A DNA stretch of 64,000 bases from Laburnicola sp. R22_1 (taxonomy: Eukaryota; Ascomycota; Dothideomycetes; Pleosporales; Didymosphaeriaceae). Below are positions 46,126 through 57,035 of this stretch, piece by piece. The DNA is taken from contig JACONQ010000018.1 of assembly GCA_014281115.1 (NCBI GenBank), positions 1,364,001 through 1,428,000 of the forward strand. The letters run 5' to 3'. The stretch's first letter is position 1; every line of letters begins with the position of its first letter. The position numbers and the translations under genes were made by a program. The notes beneath the pieces are model-generated. The model was given only the letters and a program-made list of their open reading frames with translations, did not search any database and had not been told where the DNA came from.

Positions 46126-46561
46126 AAATACACTCACACTGTCCTCGCTGGAAGCTTTCCACTAGTTTGGTACCTCTAGTGAGCGCCATGGAGGCATTCG
46201 AGTTGCCTAAGACGTGCTGTGTGGGCGAGTCCTGGCTCTCAGTAGCCAGTCGATCGAAGGTCCTTTCGTACTGATTGTTGAAATTGAGCGCTGTACTATG
46301 CTCAAAGTTCAACTTGTTGCTGCGCACCTCCGGTCGACGGCGCCATAGTCAAGCGACCATCGAGAGTTGCAGCCTCTCGTAGCGAAGCACACCCGACCAC
46401 TCCTTACCGCAGCGCACGAACCCCAAAGCAGATCAGCATAACCGCTCCAACAGATGCGAATATGAGCATAATCCAAACCGTACATGCAGAGGCTCAAACC
46501 TCGCCTTGGGTATCATTTCACCAACCACCTAAATCCGATAGCCAACAACATGCCCCACCCC
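46126..46561. other. Intergenic, no gene seen
   Basis: Between the repeat and the 3' end of the SMR gene; nothing recognised. Confidence 0.45.
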
Positions 46562-47359
46562 CTACATAACAACACAGCACCCCTTAAGGGCCTTAAACAA
46601 CCTCGGCAACCCCTTCTTAACCATGTCCTCCACCCCATCATCCTTCCCCTGCTGCTGATCTTGCCCCCCATGATGCTGCTGCTGCTGTTGATGCCCCCCA
46701 TGCTGACCCTGCGGATACCCTCCATACTGCGGCGCCTGCGACGGCGGCGGCATCCCATGGACCTCCCCACCCTGCAAATCAACGTAAATCCTCCCCTCAT
46801 TCGCCTCTGTCGCAAACTGCAAACCCAACTCCCTACACACCTTCTCCACTCTCGGCTTAATCTTCTGCACATGCCCCTGCGAATGATTCCCCTTGCCAAC
46901 AATGACATGCAAATGCGTCTCGCCGCGCCCCCGCGCAGCCCGCAGCCGCTCCTCGAAGATATCTTCGGCTTCTTCGACGAACAGGCCGTGCAGGTCGATG
47001 GTGTCCGAGGGGACGCGCCCGTCGGCGTTGTTCTCGCGGAAAATGAAGTCACGTGCTTGGCGGTTGTAGGCGTCCATTGCGGCGGCGTGGCGTTTGCCTT
47101 CTTCGCTGAGTTCGTGGGCGCGCGCGCCGTCGCCCGACGTGTAGGCTTCGTGTGCCCGGTCGAAGCATGAGGAGCGCTTTTGGGCTTCTTGGCGGGCGAG
47201 GTTGCGGAGGCGGTCGTATTCGGCTTCGGCGTCGGCCGAGGAGTGGTTGAGGGCTGGGGATTATTTTAGTGAATGAAGGGTTGTTGTGGGCGCCGGGAGT
47301 CCAGAAGGGCCTGGTGGGTGCGTACCGCGAGAGCCCAGTTGCGTCATCTGCATAGCCAT
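46562..47359 (-). CDS. DUF1771-SMR domain protein with C-terminal CaaX-like motif
   Basis: Two exons, 47326-47359 and 46562-47253, with a 72-base intron splitting the Ala codon; 241 residues. N-terminal DUF1771 (YDRLRNLARQEAQKRSSCF, HELSEEGKRHAAAMDAYN, about residues 22-80) is followed by the SMR domain (TIDLHGLFVEEAEDIFEERL, HVIVGKGNHSQG, about 95-160), then a Gly/Gln/His-rich linker and a helix ending KGCCVVM. SMR domains bind or cut nucleic acids; fungal proteins of this layout are uncharacterised for me. The last four residues (CVVM) fit a CaaX prenylation box with a neighbouring Cys, suggesting membrane anchoring. A GTT microsatellite lies just upstream (47405-47428). Confidence 0.88.
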
Positions 47360-47715
47360 GATAAGATAACAACGTAAAGAGCGAGAGTGGGAGGAATATT
47401 AAAGTGTTGTTGTTGTTGTTGTTGTTGTCATCGTCGTTTCTGGCGATGCGGAGGAAGATCGATGGTGCCAAGATATGCATGCGAGTCATTGCGAGATCGT
47501 ACAGATCCATATGAGTCTGGAGTATGTTTATGTGCAGATGGGTCTAATAGCACACGCCGGCTCACATGAGAAGGTATTAGCTGAAGCATTGCCAGATGCG
47601 GTATAGAATCCTTGGGTATCTACACAAACATCGCATAGTCCGTTTGCACCAATCGCGCTATCGCAGCAGAGCCCTCCGCGTGGCCTTCGGGGTATAGCCT
47701 GCAGGGAATAACCTT
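47360..47715. promoter_or_regulatory. Promoter of the SMR gene and 3' flank of USE1
   Basis: 356 bases containing a (GTT)8 microsatellite at 47405-47428 about 50 bases before the SMR start. No other motif. Confidence 0.4.
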
Positions 47716-48676
47716 CTAGAACCTGACCTTTGGTCCTACGAACACAATCAAGAAGGCGAACACCCAGAGCCCAAAGATCATAGCGTACAGCTTCATGCGA
47801 TCCCACCAGCCCCTCCCTTCAGTCATGCGCCGCAGTGTGCCCATTCTTTGACCCGCAGCCTCCATGCCCTGAGTATTCCTGTCCAAACCGGACAGAGCGC
47901 GATCAACTACGCCCTTGTCTCCCTCCAATTTCTGACCAAAGTGCACCGATTGCTGCTTGAGCTGCTTCGCCATCTCGAGTAGGCTCGTCTCCAGGGATTC
48001 TTGCTCGCCTCGGTGGTTCGATAATATAGCATCTGTTTGCGCATGTGAAGATTCGCCCGTAGTCGTCGAAGGTTTTGAAGGGAATAATGAGTTCCCTGTC
48101 GCCGTCACGTCTCCTTCTTTCGCCCCGCCCCGCCGCCGCAGTTCAGACGCAAGACCTCTTGCGGCATGTTGAAGCGCCTCGTTGCCTTCCCCACTCGTTG
48201 TGTTCGCCTCGAGCCCGGCATCTGTTGATCTATGGGGCGCATACGAGGGGAAATTGTCCTCGTCTTCATCCTCAGAGTCCGCCGAGCCCCCTGTTTCTGA
48301 ATCGTCCAGTTGATCCAGCTCCGAAAGACGCTGGTTCAGCTGTTTGATGAGCTCGCGCTTCTGTTGTAGGTCGGTTTGTAGGGCTGATTTCTTCGATTTA
48401 GAGGGTAGCGAGGAGGCCGAGTGCTCGAGGTTAAGGAGGAGGGTGCGCGCGTGCTCGATGTTCTGATCTACGTGTTAGTATGTCAGGCGCATCGGGCACA
48501 GAACGCGGTGGACGTACCGCGCTGACTTTTGCACGCGTGTACCTCGATCTACGAAGCTCTGGTGAGGGCTCCACTAGGACTGTACGCTCTAATCTTGATA
48601 GTAGTCGATTGAGGTTGATCGGCGTCGGGTCTGGATAGTCTGAGGGCGATCGCGATCGCGTGGTAGTTGTAGCCAT
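47716..48676 (-). CDS. USE1: USE1-like SNARE (ER-Golgi retrograde traffic)
   Basis: Two exons, 48518-48676 and 47716-48462, phase 0 intron (GTACGT..GATCAG); 301 residues. The N-terminal part (INLNRLLSRLERTVLVEPS, SANIEHARTLLLNLEHSAS) matches the Use1 head; the middle is acidic. The SNARE-like coiled coil covers about residues 205-270 (NHRGEQESLETSLLEMAKQL, FGQKLEGDKGVVDRALSGLD, NTQGMEAAGQRMGTLRRMTE), with a single C-terminal membrane anchor (LYAMIFGLWVFAFLIVFVG). Use1 is the ER SNARE that works with Sec20, Ufe1 and Sec22 for vesicles returning from the Golgi. Tail-anchored topology is seen directly; the family call rests on the GMEAA..RM..LRRMTEG signature. Confidence 0.87.
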
Positions 48677-49270
48677 ATTCGCTCTTCAGCACACGATGGG
48701 CTGCGCAGCTTCGGGGCAGAAGGGCGTAGGTGATGGTGTAGAACGGTGCGCAGGCGAACGCCGTGTTTCGTAGAATATGGACAGTCGAGCGCGTCGAAAA
48801 TGCTGCAAGGGTAGGTAAGCTTCACGACAGGTGGAACTACGTCAGTCGCCACTGCCAATCTATCAACCCCCCGCATGGTCCAAGCTCCACTGCTCACCAT
48901 CACCATGTCTGAATCGAAGCACTTTTCACTCTCACTCATAGCGAGACGGAACTATTCAAGTTATGCCTTCATTTCATTCCATTGCCTTTTATCCAACAAA
49001 TTATTATACATGAAAGATCCCGTGGTCCAGTGAGAAGTTGAAAGCCCGCCTTCGCACCCGCTCCCAGATACCATAGGTATTCAGTCTTTCCACAGAAAAT
49101 CGCTCCTTCACAAGCATCAGATCGTTCAACACACCCAAAGCACGATGAGCTTACTGTCGAAGAGTTGTTGTGTCGCGCGGTTCTTTGTTCGGCTGCGGAG
49201 GTGACTTGACCGACCCACGCGTGAAACTTATGAATGGTTAGATACAGGATTCGTCCAATGGCTACGATGC
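48677..49270. other. Intergenic, no gene seen
   Basis: Upstream region of USE1 and 3' flank of the 97-residue gene. Confidence 0.45.
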
Positions 49271-49611
49271 TTACTTGTTCCACAGCGTACCGAACATTCC
49301 AACTTTGCCATATGAATCTTGCAGGCTAGCCCGCCTGTTCACACTCTGCTCGTCCTGAGGTCTCTTCAAGGCTTCGAGGTTTGCAAACTTGCTGGCGGAG
49401 GACTGGTCGAGTTAGATGTGTCGGCATGGACGGCTGAGATGGTGCATACCCTTCTACGCTCGGTGGGCGATGAAGGACCGGAGCTAATCGATGAATCCGA
49501 CGCCCTGCGGTCGGCGTCCTTCTTTGGGCCATCGGGCATGCTGGGCATGGTGTTGTCTCCGAACACCTTGTGGCTCTGGCTAGAGTACTTTTGATGGAAT
49601 GGCGAAGGCAT
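49271..49611 (-). CDS. Small conserved-looking protein, 97 residues, two exons
   Basis: Exons 49450-49611 and 49271-49402 joined by a 47-base intron (GTATGC..GACCAG), phase 0. Unspliced reading runs into a stop and loses the C-terminal signature. The N terminus is MPSPFHQKYSSQ; the middle is Ser/Pro-rich; after the intron comes SASKFANLEALKRPQDEQS, RRASLQDSYGKVGMFGTLWN. I recall similar short proteins (KFANL..KR, RRAS..D, GMFG..WN) across filamentous ascomycetes, but know no function. Possible phosphosites (RRAS) and no membrane segment. A further 3' exon is possible because the stop TAA overlaps a GTAAGC donor. Confidence 0.65.
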
Positions 49612-50339
49612 TGTGTGTGCTTGGTTGTTGCGTTCGTTCGTTGAAGCAGTGAGTCTGTGCTTCGATGGTAGAGGAGATGCGGAGAATCGACAAACACGAG
49701 GACGTGAGCAAGATAAGGGTCTCGAAGGCAGCTGAGCGCCCCATCAGGAGATCCCCAGAACATATGACTTACGCTGAGACATAGGATCGTGCCAATGGGG
49801 CTGCTAGGTGGAGCTTCCCCGCATCCCCATAGCTCGGAACCGGTGTTACGACGGCGATGACATGAGGAGTAGCAAACAAAGACAGTCATGACATGGGCGA
49901 CAGCGCAGCGAAGCATCTCTGGATAAAATGACATTCCGTCTGAAATTTACAATACTCGTACGTTTGGGGCGAAGCTCGATGCGGCGAAGTCTTGGTCGCT
50001 CTTGTTCCTTTGTTGGCCTAGTGCATGTAGAGCATAGATCGGAGCTTGCATCCTCCGAGCTCGTAACTCGAGACGACTATGCTTTCCAAGCAACGTGGAG
50101 AGGATGGCCTCGGGAAGCTCGGCGACCTATTGCGCCGTCCAGATATACCTGAAGCAGTAATACGGAGAACTTTGTAAAGTGGGTGAAATCCCGGGGTACG
50201 AGATGCTGACGACGCGTAGCTCTGGTGTGTACAAAGATTCATGACTCGACTGCTTTGTTCTCAGATTCTAAAATGCGCTTTTAATTGCTTTGCACACAGT
50301 ATAAACATTGAATCAAGGTCCTGGACTACCTAGGTAGGC
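49612..50339. other. Intergenic, no gene supported
   Basis: Promoter side of the 97-residue gene and 3' flank of the spherulin-4 gene; only short unsupported frames. Confidence 0.45.
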
Positions 50340-51153
50340 CTACGGTTCAGCCATCACCGCAACAAAAGCATCCCAAGTAGAGCCCCACGAATTCCAGGGA
50401 TTAGAGACGGTGTCGGTGACGTAGAGATACGCAGCGTTCTCTCTCATCTGCCTCGTAATGCTAGCTACTTGACCCGCAGGTCCGCCATATATCATGTATC
50501 CCGTATGATCCCGATCGTAAGGGTTATCAGCAAGCCAAGCCAGCGAGTCAGCCGAATTGTAATACTCCCAGCTGTTCTCAAAAGCCAAGCAGACGTCGAC
50601 GTTGGGAGTGATAAAGTTAGGGCGAGTCCCAGGTTTGATGATGGTCTGGAGTAGAACTGTTAGCAACGGTTCCTCTATTTCTACAAGCGAAATACACTTA
50701 CAAGTTTTGCGCCACCAATCCCGGACGCGGTTTTGGTGGAGTTGACAGATGCGATCAAAGTATCCTCGACGGTAGTGCTGACGACGTTATTCACATCGTC
50801 GAAGAAGATACCCTTCACGCCAGCATTAGGATAGGTGGCGTCCATGCTTCGATCCGCATATGTCTCGAGGTCTGTCTGAATTGTTTCCATCGAGTACGGG
50901 CCGTCGGGGACATTGATCTGGGCAGTATCGACGTAGCCGATCGTTTCGACATTGGGGAGCGAGTTCAATTTCGCAAGGTATGTTGCGTAGTCCGCGTTGG
51001 GCCACCAGGGAGGATATCCAGGGCCACTGTTTGGATTTACGATGACCGTTAAGTGTACATTGGGGTAGGCTGCTGCACTGGTAAGAAGCGGTTGCCAGCT
51101 GGTTGAGTCGGGGTAAATGTAAGAGGTAGGAGTATCGATGCTGCGGCGACCAT
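50340..51153 (-). pseudogene. Spherulin-4 family protein with a one-base frameshift
   Basis: Exons 50702-51153 and 50340-50645, intron GTAAGT..CTCCAG. Family signatures: ILLPL then YIYPDSTSWQPLL, NVHLTVIVNPNSGPG, NVETIGYVDTAQ, VKGIFFDDV, and the C-terminal GYMIYGGPAG. This is the spherulation-specific family 4, TIM-barrel proteins related to glycoside hydrolases and of unclear role. The ATG at 51151-51153 is followed by 11 family-like codons (to LLPL), then the frame changes by one base before YIYP; exon 1 is 452 bases, one short of a multiple of three. No other ATG serves the downstream frame. It is either a young pseudogene or a sequencing error. No signal peptide. Confidence 0.78.
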
Positions 51154-51936
51154 TTTGACTTTGGTGTCGGCAACTCGGACGAGGGCAAGACGCGATAGTG
51201 TGCGTTGCTGCAATGGTTCAATGTTGACGGGGATAATGAGAGCAGCCTGGATAAAAGATATAGCACGGCTTTGAGGTTTTAAACTAATAAGCGGAGCATT
51301 AGAATGGGGGCGGAGCTTATTGCGACTCGGACTTTACTTGCACGCCTTTCGGACTTTCAAAACACTGAATACGCGTATACCTCTACCGGATTTCCACCAA
51401 GCTCTATCAGAACTGGAAAGCATCTTATCGCCAGGACTCTCTCAAAATCCTACAGGGATGGATTCGAAAGCACGAAAGAGAATTGTCGGAGAGTAGACCT
51501 GCCTTCAATCAATGCCACGCTAGGAAAATGTTTCTCGTGCAAAGCGCTAGTTCAGGCAACTCCAAATTGGTGGATTCACTTGGGGAAGATTTATCCGTCA
51601 GTCAGCTTCACTATTGGGAAGAGGCATTATCAGAGTTACCCTCCCTGTGATCACGAAGTGCGCACATTTGTGCAAAAACAGATAATCCAAGCACAAAAGA
51701 CTGCAATTCAACAATCACCAAAGAGGAATCAGACAGAGTCGAAGCGCCCAACCGACCAGAACGGCCACGGAAAGGAAGAATACTAGGATAGACCGTCGGA
51801 CGCGGCCTGGAAGCACGCCGTTGCGTTCGCACTTATACATGCCAGCCTCTCAGTCTGTAAGTAATACTACTCGGTTAACTGTGCACGATGCTAAACACAC
51901 AAAATGGAAATGGAAACCCTCTATTTTACGCAATTT
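51154..51936. other. Intergenic, no gene supported
   Basis: A 160-codon + frame (51304-51786) starts close to the spherulin-4 promoter but has no domain, no splice structure and atypical codon use. Confidence 0.4.
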
Positions 51937-52132
51937 AAAAGGTCCTATTCCGGTCTCGACCGAGACCCACAGGCACTTCACAGTCAGATCACATGATTGA
52001 GGAACTTTTCGATGTATTCAAGACTTTTGCACAGAGCTGGTACACAGAAAAAAAGGTTATAGCTAGATTTTCTTTTTTACCATAGTATAGTTGCGGGATG
52101 CAGCTTTGTTCACAAAAAAAAAGGTCCTATTC
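51937..52132 (+). mobile_element. Retroposon-like insert, copy 2, with 14-base target-site duplication
   Basis: The direct repeat AAAAGGTCCTATTC lies at 51937-51950 and 52119-52132. Between them, 51951-52118 ends in TTCAC plus an A run, as in copy 1. 52030-52122 matches 12675-12764 almost base for base, with a four-base length difference in the middle. The 5' 80 bases are only weakly like copy 1. No frame. Confidence 0.78.
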
Positions 52133-52954
52133 TCTTCCTTGTTTTTGACCTAGGTGTAGAGTTGAACTATAGGCCCTATGGACCCTATGGCGAAGGCGAG
52201 CTAGTCGAAACAGCCAGATTTGAAAACGGAACTAGAACAGACAAGAGCACTGAGTCTAGGAACGAAGTGGGGTATGAGGAGGTTTATAGCATGCGTTTGC
52301 GTGGACGGATGAAGGAGACGTATAGTTGTCTGAACTCTCAACATCACCACCCACCCCAGGCTCTTCGATGCTATTCAACCACAGTTAGACGACGAATATA
52401 GTAAGATTTGTAAGGAGAATGATGTCTTTGCTACACTGGACGCATACAGTCCAGCCATTGAGGAGTTATAAACATCTACGCATCCGAGTCTGGTGGTCGA
52501 GAAATCAGGGACTTCGGGGCGAGTCCTGCTCTTAAGAGAAATGATCGGAGGGAAGTCCAACCACGAGAGCGCCTACCCAGCACTGTTGCCCCTTCCGAAC
52601 TGTTCCGGTGTATGTATTCTCTCAGCCTGACCGGGACCTCTACACTAGATATGTTCTTGGCTCAGCTCCGGTTGACACGTTCTTCGCAGGCAAACAGTGC
52701 ATTAGGACGTGTGACTCAAACCCCTATTCATGATTAAGGCAGGTCTTCTGCGAGTAAAGCAATTACGGGGGAGCTTACTTATCCCTGTGAACTTTGTATC
52801 GGCACCTGTCCGATACTAAGATGCATACAAACCTTGGAAGCCAACACCCGCTATATATAGTTAAATAATTGCTAGTAAAACTTTTATAGGCTTGTTTTAT
52901 ATAGAGAATCATTCTAGTTATATACTAGAAAGTATAAATATAGTTTTAAATATA
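52133..52954. other. Gene-free, AT-rich toward the end
   Basis: 52855-52954 is strongly AT-rich (TATATAGTTAAATAATTGC and similar). No gene seen. Confidence 0.5.
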
Positions 52955-53103
52955 GAGTGGTTACTGACATGTGCACGGGCATGGACCATTGCGCCCAACT
53001 GATATCACGTGACTCATCACGTAATTGATAACTAAGCGTACAAGCTTACTATGGCCGGCTGACGTCCCTCTCGGTGAGAATAGCCAAAAGAAAACACATA
53101 AAA
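52955..53103 (+). repeat. Uninterrupted copy of the dispersed repeat
   Basis: About 149 bases from GAGTGGTTACTGACATGTGC to an A-rich end (ACACATAAAA). It is the empty-site version of the sequence split by transposons at 38475-38549 and 46072-46125: between the shared AAGCGTA and ACTATGGC both copies have exactly seven bases. No inverted ends or clear target duplication seen. Confidence 0.8.
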
Positions 53104-56100
53104 CACACATGAATATGGTTTGCGTGCTCTATTGTTAGCTATCAGGTCTCAGTATCGGACACGAACTCTTTTATGGGTGTGTTTTGATAGAATTTATCTT
53201 TGAGTCAAGTCGTTTCCACTGTAATGATTGCTGTTTCGGGGATCTGGCATTGACTCTTGCCCTTGATTAGAGCAAAGACGTTCTATCCTAGTCTGATGTC
53301 AGTTGAATGATATCCTTCTTCGCGAGCTGACAAAGAATAGTGATGGATGTTCCAGAAGCAGCAGTATTGCGAGGTTGTCTCAATAGCGACAATGTGGAGT
53401 GCGTATCAAGTTCGATAGAAAGTTCAATGTAATGTGGGGTCAATCAATGCGCGACGTTGAGCGCTCGCGTATTCTGGTAATGCGCCCAATTGGGGCATGG
53501 TATGCGAAACCCAATATCAACATGGATGGAGTTACTGAGGTGAAGATGATGCATCTCCAAGACTATCGTGTACATAATGATACCGGCGGAATTTACACCC
53601 AGCACCACGAGATGGGGTAGGGTATGCGAAACCTAATTCTAACATGGATCCATCTAACGGCACGGAGATGGTCACGTCAATTGCATTCCCAAGCACGTGT
53701 CAGGGTACCCAAAGATACCGACATCGGAAGTATCAACTCCCAGAACCGCGAGGTGGGATAGAATCCTGAGAGTTTGGCGCCGGCAGTGCAGACTCGCCGA
53801 GTGCAAAACCTTCCGCCCTCCGATCAATACTCGAAATGTGGTAATGAATCTTTGGCGTGTTTTGTGGTCTGTCGGTTTCGTCGATCAAACATACAAAGAG
53901 CTTGACGTTCCCGAGGTCATTGTGGTACAGGAACGCCAGAGGCTCCACCCTGGTAAGAAACAAAGGTTTATGCGTCCGCTGATGTCAATCTGCGTCGTAT
54001 CTCGGGGACAACCGACGCTGTGCGGGTGGCCCTGATGATCGTACTGTTGGTGTGACTGCTGCAGTTGGTGAAAGATGTGCATGCCATCATTGGTTCTCGT
54101 GCCAAAACCCCTTTAGAGAAGCTTGGCACTGATTTGTCAGCGGACCGAGTCTGTGCCGATAAGCGAAACGAATTTGACCGCAACACTTCTGTAGACTTTC
54201 CGCTCCCTCACACTGCGTCCCGATTATCTTCGTTTGCCCTTGTTGGCCTGTCCTGGTCGAGGTATTGTTTATTCGTGTCTCACCGACGCCACTCATGTCC
54301 GACGTATACGCTACGCTACAGCACATACTGTGCATAGCGAGCGCTGCATTTTGAGGCTCTTCGGGTTGGGCAGCAATGACCTTTGGGCTTCGAGATTAAC
54401 AGGAACCGGCCTGCAGCTGGCGGCGCCCTCGTCAAATCTCTTTCCAGACTTTCATTTCGACACGGTGTCAGAGCAGCCAGACCTTCATTGATCGGTAAGA
54501 GCGAGTCCGTCTGCCCAGACGCGTTCGCCAGAGACTGCTTGTATGGCTCTGTGGCCTCCACAAATGCAATAACCCAGGTACGCTACTTTCTTTCGTCAAC
54601 CACGACCACGCAATTCCCTGATGATTCCACAAACATAAGCATAGTTCAACCGACGGCCTATGGCCACTGTGGAAACAAACAAGCATTGTCTTTCGCTCCT
54701 ATCTGATCACATTCTCATACCCTACCCTCTTTAACTGGTCAAAGAGGCTTATGCTGACTTTGAGAGCAGGCTGCAGTGCGAAGCTGGCAGGTCTTGATGT
54801 GCCACAACGCAATCGTGGCTCCCATCAGTGGGTGGGGCCCGTTGCTAGATGCAGGTTTCGGCACGCTTCAGGACAGCAAGTCGTCGTACGTGGAGGCGCG
54901 GATGTAATGTGTGTCACGCGTTGCTTGCTACAACGTCTCCGTGTAACTGTGATGTGCACCTCGACAGGCCATTTCTCTCTGGCTACTATGCCAATATGCA
55001 GTTTTTCCTGCGCCAGTGACGCACGCTTCTTTATTATTGCGTCGAACGGTCCGCGGCCTGGAAGAGAAGCTGCAGGACGACGCCGTCTCGGCGGCTGAAG
55101 GGAGAGGCGGTGACCTGGCACTGGACCAAGGCTCGCTTTTCCATCAGCCCACACAAGCTGCTCGCTGGTCAGGGCGGCGTTTAATTATTCGTTGTGATGC
55201 GTACTCGCCTGGGACAAGCTGGGACAGGCTGGTAACAGGTTCGTTCAAGGGAAAACGCAATGTGCACTGTTGGGGGCGCTCACTGTTGCGGGCTCCTGGC
55301 TCCTGGTCGCGGCGTGGGCGGCATTATCGCGACGATCCCTTCTGGAATGGCGCGGTGTAACGGAGCACAGATGCTTGCTCATTTTCCAAATTGCCCGCCC
55401 TGATGTGCCGCTGGCGATGAGGGTGCGCATGCATGTCGCCGCAAACCTGGCGGCCGCACCCCGAGGGCGCTTCGCAAGCCCACGCACGGGACGGCACGTG
55501 GGACTTTGCACCACTCGCCGTCGCTGCGCTCGCAAGAATAAGAAGTGGCTGTCCCCCTCGTTGCTGACGGCCAATCTGCCCGGGAAGACGGAGGACTGCG
55601 CAAAATTATGGCCCCACCTTTGGATGCGTTGTCACCGTAGCGCTATCCTGCATTCGTGTACTCCGACGCACGCCTGACCGGCCACCCTCGTGTTTGGTTT
55701 TGCTCCTCCCCGCCCTCCTCGACGCTTCGCTGCCTCGCTCACTCCTCCACGACAAACTCTCGACGGCACTTGCTCGCACGCATCGCTTCTACTCCCGCAA
55801 TTCCGTGCGAGACTCGACCAGCAACCACAATATCTGTAGGAACACAAGAGCCCTTGCTCAGGATGTCAATTCGGAGCCCAGACGGAAGCCCTACCAGGTA
55901 CTTACTGCCCACGGTTTCACTTGCTTGCGCGTTTCCTTGTACATGATGTATTCGACAGTGTTGTATTTCCTTTCTGTTTTTCTTCTAGCCATACAGCACT
56001 CAAGGCCACTGCAACCGCTATGGAAGCCACAGGACATCTCCATCCAGGAGTGGAATTCCCTTCATGGATTCAAGGCCACTTGCTCTGTTTTTCCCGCGCT

Positions 56101-57035
56101 TCTCTTCTTGTTCTATGGGATGGCTCCGCCGTCTCCCGGAGGCTCAGCCGCGTGCCCATGCAGCGGCGGTAGGTTCAACATGCCAGGACTTAACTTTACA
56201 CAAGCGGCGGGCCTCGGATCTCTCTCATCGTAAACCGCTCAAAAAGGCGGTGAGCAAGAGCAGCCATCCGGGTATCGCGTCTCTTGGCGAGTACCACGAT
56301 TAGTCCATGTCCCCCGCCGTGCCAGTGGCATCAGTCAACATCGTTATCAAAGAGCGAAGTCGTCTACAAAGGCTGCCGACAGAGCTCGATGATGTGCGAA
56401 GTTTACGCCCTACAAAGATAGATGATCAACGCCCGTTGCTGGAGAGCCATGGATCTGCCCCCAAGCAAACAGCCCACAGGACACTCAGGAGTTTCCGAAC
56501 CAGATCTCATCTTTAGCCGCGGATCTCAATGGGAGACGCTGTAGAAATCAGCTGTCAGACCAAAAGTACGTATAGAAGGCACAGACTTGCCTATCCCATC
56601 CGCTACATTTGATCTCACACTGACGGTTAGCTCGCTCATCGAAGATTACCAAGGTTGAGTGCCTGTTCCATGTTTGTTTTCTCTGTCCCTGCCTCGCGGA
56701 GCCTTAGGATCTCTTTATCTTTGCCACGGAATGCCTGCCTCTGGAGTCTCCCAGGATTCATCACGTGCCGTGACCGGAAGGCCGCTAGATTTCTGACAGG
56801 CAGAGTCGTGATGACGGGTCTCCAATCCTTGGTCGGTCCCCGTCATGGACGACAATGCAATTCCAGGTACGTTGGTGCCCGATCAGAAGCACAAGCATTA
56901 GACTCACTAACATAGGTCATCTCTAGGGTACATGGCTCAGGCGACACGAGCGGCCTTACTAACTAATGGCTTTTCCTACCTTTCTAGACTTTCTGTTTAC
57001 TGCTTGTCTTTGCATCTGGTTTGTGACACTAACCA
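53104..57035. other. Four-kilobase gene-poor stretch upstream of the C2H2 gene
   Basis: Many short frames on both strands, none with a domain. 55640-56950 may be leader or promoter of the C2H2 gene: plausible donor/acceptor pairs exist, for example a short ATG-led exon at 56847 ending at a GTACGT donor, but no pairing keeps the reading phase. Confidence 0.4.

Noticed and set aside
46240..46320. Sequence vaguely like conserved large-subunit rRNA (TCCTTTCGTACTGA)
   Set aside because: Similarity is limited to a short word and the flanks do not continue as rRNA.
46484..47170. 228-codon + strand frame rich in Leu and Pro
   Set aside because: Antisense shadow of the SMR-domain gene.
51304..51786. 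160-codon + strand frame
   Set aside because: Starts within the spherulin-4 upstream region, no domain and no homologous pattern recognised.
56847..56869. Short ATG-led exon upstream of the C2H2 gene ending at a GTACGT donor
   Set aside because: No downstream acceptor pairs with it in the phase required by the C2H2 frame; kept only as a possible leader exon.
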